Positions 7,103-7,924 of a stretch of DNA of 7,924 nucleotides are shown here, piece by piece. Origin of the DNA: Cryomorphaceae bacterium (lineage in GTDB: Bacteria; Bacteroidota; Bacteroidia; Flavobacteriales; BACL11); assembly GCA_949511925.1 (NCBI GenBank), contig CATEYX010000012.1:1-7924 (forward strand), written 5' to 3'. The notes beneath the pieces are model-generated. The model worked only from the letters and a program-made list of their open reading frames with translations. It had not been told where the DNA came from and searched no databases. Made by a program: the position numbers and the translations under genes. Within the stretch, counting starts at the first letter, position 1. Every line of letters begins with the position of its first letter.

Positions 7103-7138
7103 GTAAGGTAAATCAAAAAAAACCACTCAAATGAGTGG
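7103..7138. repeat. Left copy of a 36-38-base direct repeat
   Basis: GTAAGG, six bases, an A8 run, then CCACTCAAATGAGTGG. The same order recurs at 7337-7374 as GTAAGG, six bases, AAAAAGAAAC, then CCACACAAATGAGTGG. About 30 of 36 aligned bases agree, with the copies 234 bases apart. The left copy lacks the CCA tail seen in the right one. Confidence 0.45.
7115..7138 (-). terminator. Rho-independent terminator, minus strand
   Basis: On the minus strand CCACTC-ATTT-GAGTGG gives a perfect 6-base-pair stem with a 4-base loop, followed by eight T residues. This would stop transcripts coming from higher coordinates before they reach the umuDC promoter. The plus-strand side has no T-tract. Confidence 0.6.
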
Positions 7139-7197
7139 GCCTGCAATCAACTTAATAAGATTATTATCATATAAATTTAAACCTATAAGAACAGAAG

Positions 7198-7211
7198 TTT
7201 CCAATTGGAAA
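7198..7211. promoter_or_regulatory. 14-base perfect palindrome
   Basis: TTTCCAATTGGAAA is a perfect palindrome about 210 bases upstream of umuD. CAGA (7192-7195) and TCTG (7215-7218) extend the symmetry imperfectly. It could be an operator, a cruciform-forming site or chance; it does not match an SOS box I know. Confidence 0.3.
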
Positions 7212-7224
7212 ATCTCTGGATTAG

Positions 7225-7267
7225 CCTGTTGCAAATCAGAAGCGCTAACCAATCTACTAAACCAAAC
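7225..7267 (-). pseudogene. tRNA-like 5' half (D arm and anticodon arm), degenerate
   Basis: The minus strand reads TTTAGTAGATTGGTTAGCGC followed by CTTCTG-ATTTGCAA-CAGG. The first part resembles a tRNA D arm (usual form TAGCTCAGTTGGTTAGAGC). The second resembles an anticodon arm with TGC in the loop, as in tRNA-Ala. The D stem is broken (two of four pairs), the anticodon stem is short with an 8-base loop, and no T arm or CCA end follows. It cannot be a working tRNA; it is a possible relic. Confidence 0.25.
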
Positions 7268-7321
7268 TTAAGAAATTTATTTAATTATCTGAGTAATCAC
7301 TTATTTTTTAAAATATTAAAT

Positions 7322-7349
7322 CTGAATTCGATATCCGTAAGGCCCACCA
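7322..7349 (+). pseudogene. tRNA 3'-end-like sequence (T loop to CCA), possible att remnant
   Basis: TTCGA (7327-7331) stands exactly 14 bases before the discriminator-like A at 7346, with AAGGCCC as an acceptor 3' strand and CCA at 7347-7349. This is the spacing of positions 54-58, 59-72, 73 and 74-76 in a tRNA. The 5' side of the T stem (CTGAA) pairs poorly with TCCGT and no anticodon or D arm precedes it, so only the 3' tail looks tRNA-derived. Such tails are what site-specific elements leave at tRNA attachment sites. A terminator-like hairpin follows, as after many tRNA genes. Confidence 0.35.
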
Positions 7350-7374
7350 AAAAGAAACCCACACAAATGAGTGG
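7337..7374. repeat. Right copy of the 36-38-base direct repeat
   Basis: GTAAGG-CCCACC-AAAAAGAAAC-CCACACAAATGAGTGG, the partner of 7103-7138. This copy includes the acceptor/CCA-like sequence. One base in the hairpin (A for T at 7363) breaks the fourth-to-sixth-pair region of the stem that is perfect in the other copy. Confidence 0.45.
7351..7374 (-). terminator. Probable terminator of the 7411-7815 gene
   Basis: On the minus strand CCACTC-ATTT-GTGTGG forms a 6-base stem with one T-T mismatch, followed by GTTTCTTTTT. It begins about 37 bases after the stop codon of the minus-strand gene ending at 7411, the expected place for its terminator. The intact hairpin at 7115-7138 could act as a back-up. 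Confidence 0.45.
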
Positions 7375-7410
7375 TAATTATCTAATAATAAATATCTTAA
7401 AAACATAAAC

Positions 7411-7815
7411 TTATAAAGAGTCCTGTCTAAACTTTAACATTTTAGTGATAAAACTTTTATTGTTTAAATAGTTCTTGTCTTTTACCATTTTAATATATGA
7501 TCCATTTGCATGAATACTAAAAGTGTTACTATTAAATATAACCAGTTTATAATAAGGTATTAACCATGAAAATAAATTAATTTGTTGGGTTATATTTACT
7601 AATATTCCGTTAGGTCTTAATTCAATACTGCAATAATTTGTATCTGATACCTCATTAATAGTATGAGATAATTTTTTCGAAACAGAATCAATAATAAATC
7701 TACTAGAACCTATTCCTCTAAATTTTAAAGCTTGCAAAAAACTAAAACTATTTCCTAGAATATTATTGATTTCTTTTGCTTGATCTTTATCAAAATAAGT
7801 TCGATTATAAATCAT
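7411..7815 (-). CDS. Conserved-looking hypothetical protein, 134 residues
   Basis: I do not recognise a named family. The protein starts at ATG (7813-7815), is soluble in character and has no signal peptide or membrane segment. An N-terminal part (NNILGNSFSFLQALKFRGIG, residues 17-36) leads into an alternating region with SIELRPNGILV (63-73) and LFSWLIPYYKLVIF (81-94), and ends in a lysine-rich tail (KDKNYLNNKSF). The overall look (FLQALKFRGIGSSR, YCSIELRPNGI, WLIPYYKLVI) resembles uncharacterised proteins I recall from flavobacterial genomes, so it is probably a real, conserved gene. It appears to be transcribed alone, with a possible terminator at 7351-7374. It is cysteine-poor, with no metal-binding or catalytic motif visible, and no function is proposed. 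Confidence 0.7.
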   Translation of the reverse strand: MIYNRTYFDKDQAKEINNILGNSFSFLQALKFRGIGSSRFIIDSVSKKLSHTINEVSDTNYCSIELRPNGILVNITQQINLFSWLIPYYKLVIFNSNTFSIHANGSYIKMVKDKNYLNNKSFITKMLKFRQDSL

Positions 7816-7832
7816 GTGTTAAATCATTAACT

Positions 7833-7866
7833 CTAACAGTAATTAAATTATTTTTCATTCAACAAA
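7833..7866 (-). promoter_or_regulatory. Weak promoter candidate for the 7411-7815 gene
   Basis: On the minus strand TTTG (7863-7866) is followed after 21 bases by TACTGTTAG (7833-7841), which fits TAnnTTTG at four of six fixed positions. The start codon lies 17 bases further on. The spacing is good and the -7 match poor. Confidence 0.25.
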
Positions 7867-7924
7867 TCTACATAAAATAAATAGAATCAAATAAAGCATA
7901 TGTTAATAAAAACCAACTCAATAA

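Larger units (their letters stand above)
6989..7410. other. Non-coding region with tRNA-like and terminator debris
   Basis: There is no credible protein gene in these 422 bases. From left to right they hold the presumed umuDC promoter (to about 7050), a hairpin with a T-tract for minus-strand transcripts (7115-7138), a 14-base perfect palindrome (7198-7211), a minus-strand stretch resembling the D and anticodon arms of a tRNA (7225-7267), a plus-strand tRNA 3'-end-like sequence (7322-7349) and a second, diverged hairpin (7359-7374). The one open frame across it (7205-7408, TTG start) runs through these RNA-like pieces and is judged spurious. Confidence 0.6.

Noticed and set aside
6989..7120. 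SOS (LexA) box upstream of umuD
   Set aside because: I looked for CTG-N10-CAG, Gram-positive GAAC-N4-GTTC and other clear dyads close to umuD and found none at a suitable place.
7225..7267. A functional tRNA-Ala gene
   Set aside because: The D stem has mismatches, the anticodon loop is eight bases, and T arm and acceptor pairing are absent.
7205..7408. Plus-strand open frame of 67 codons
   Set aside because: It has a TTG start, runs through the tRNA-like tail and a hairpin, and has low-complexity composition. It is a chance frame across non-coding DNA.
4979..7410. A defence island or novel mobile system around umuDC
   Set aside because: No nuclease, reverse transcriptase, toxin, recombinase or transposase is encoded here. 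The tRNA-like debris suggests only a possible past integration.

Overview
The window is AT-rich, with Bacteroidota-style features: no Shine-Dalgarno sequences before the starts, -7 boxes of the TAnnTTTG type lying very close to start codons, and secreted proteins whose signal peptides end in '..AQ'. The protein families (DUF6702, a repeat protein of the Septknot/DUF6150 type, an M1 peptidase with a GMEYP motif) point to Flavobacteriales or a close relative. Genus and species cannot be read from the sequence.

Layout. (1) 64-1476, plus strand: an RlmD-type 23S rRNA uracil-C5 methyltransferase with its Fe-S cysteines and catalytic residues intact. (2) 1516-1848, plus strand: a small secreted protein built of six 13-16-residue repeats around 'EYxSQxD'. 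Its stop codon abuts a 29-codon ORF (1849-1938) that is little more than a signal peptide and looks like the stump of a deleted secreted-protein gene. (3) 4823-1981, minus strand: a two-gene unit, a large exported M1 metallopeptidase followed 8 bases later by a DUF6702 protein. It converges with the rlmD side. (4) 6988-5284, minus strand: a umuD-umuC operon (DNA polymerase V) with one base between the genes. A doubtful small ORF (5269-5042) and a hairpin that may end the transcript lie downstream. (5) 6989-7410: a 422-base non-coding stretch with two related terminator-like hairpins, a tRNA 3'-end-like sequence with exact T-loop-to-CCA spacing, a tRNA D-arm/anticodon-arm-like sequence on the other strand, and a 14-base perfect palindrome. 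(6) 7815-7411, minus strand: an unnamed 134-residue protein.

The genes do not form one pathway: rRNA modification, peptide processing at the cell envelope and damage-tolerant DNA synthesis sit side by side. The part that looks most like accessory DNA is 4979-7410, where umuDC is bordered on its promoter side by decayed tRNA-like and terminator-like sequence. That is compatible with an old integration site, though no integrase is present. I found no convincing new multi-gene system. The best leads are the tRNA-like tail and repeated hairpins near 7103-7374, the repeat protein with its truncated neighbour, and the tight pairing of the M1 peptidase with DUF6702.
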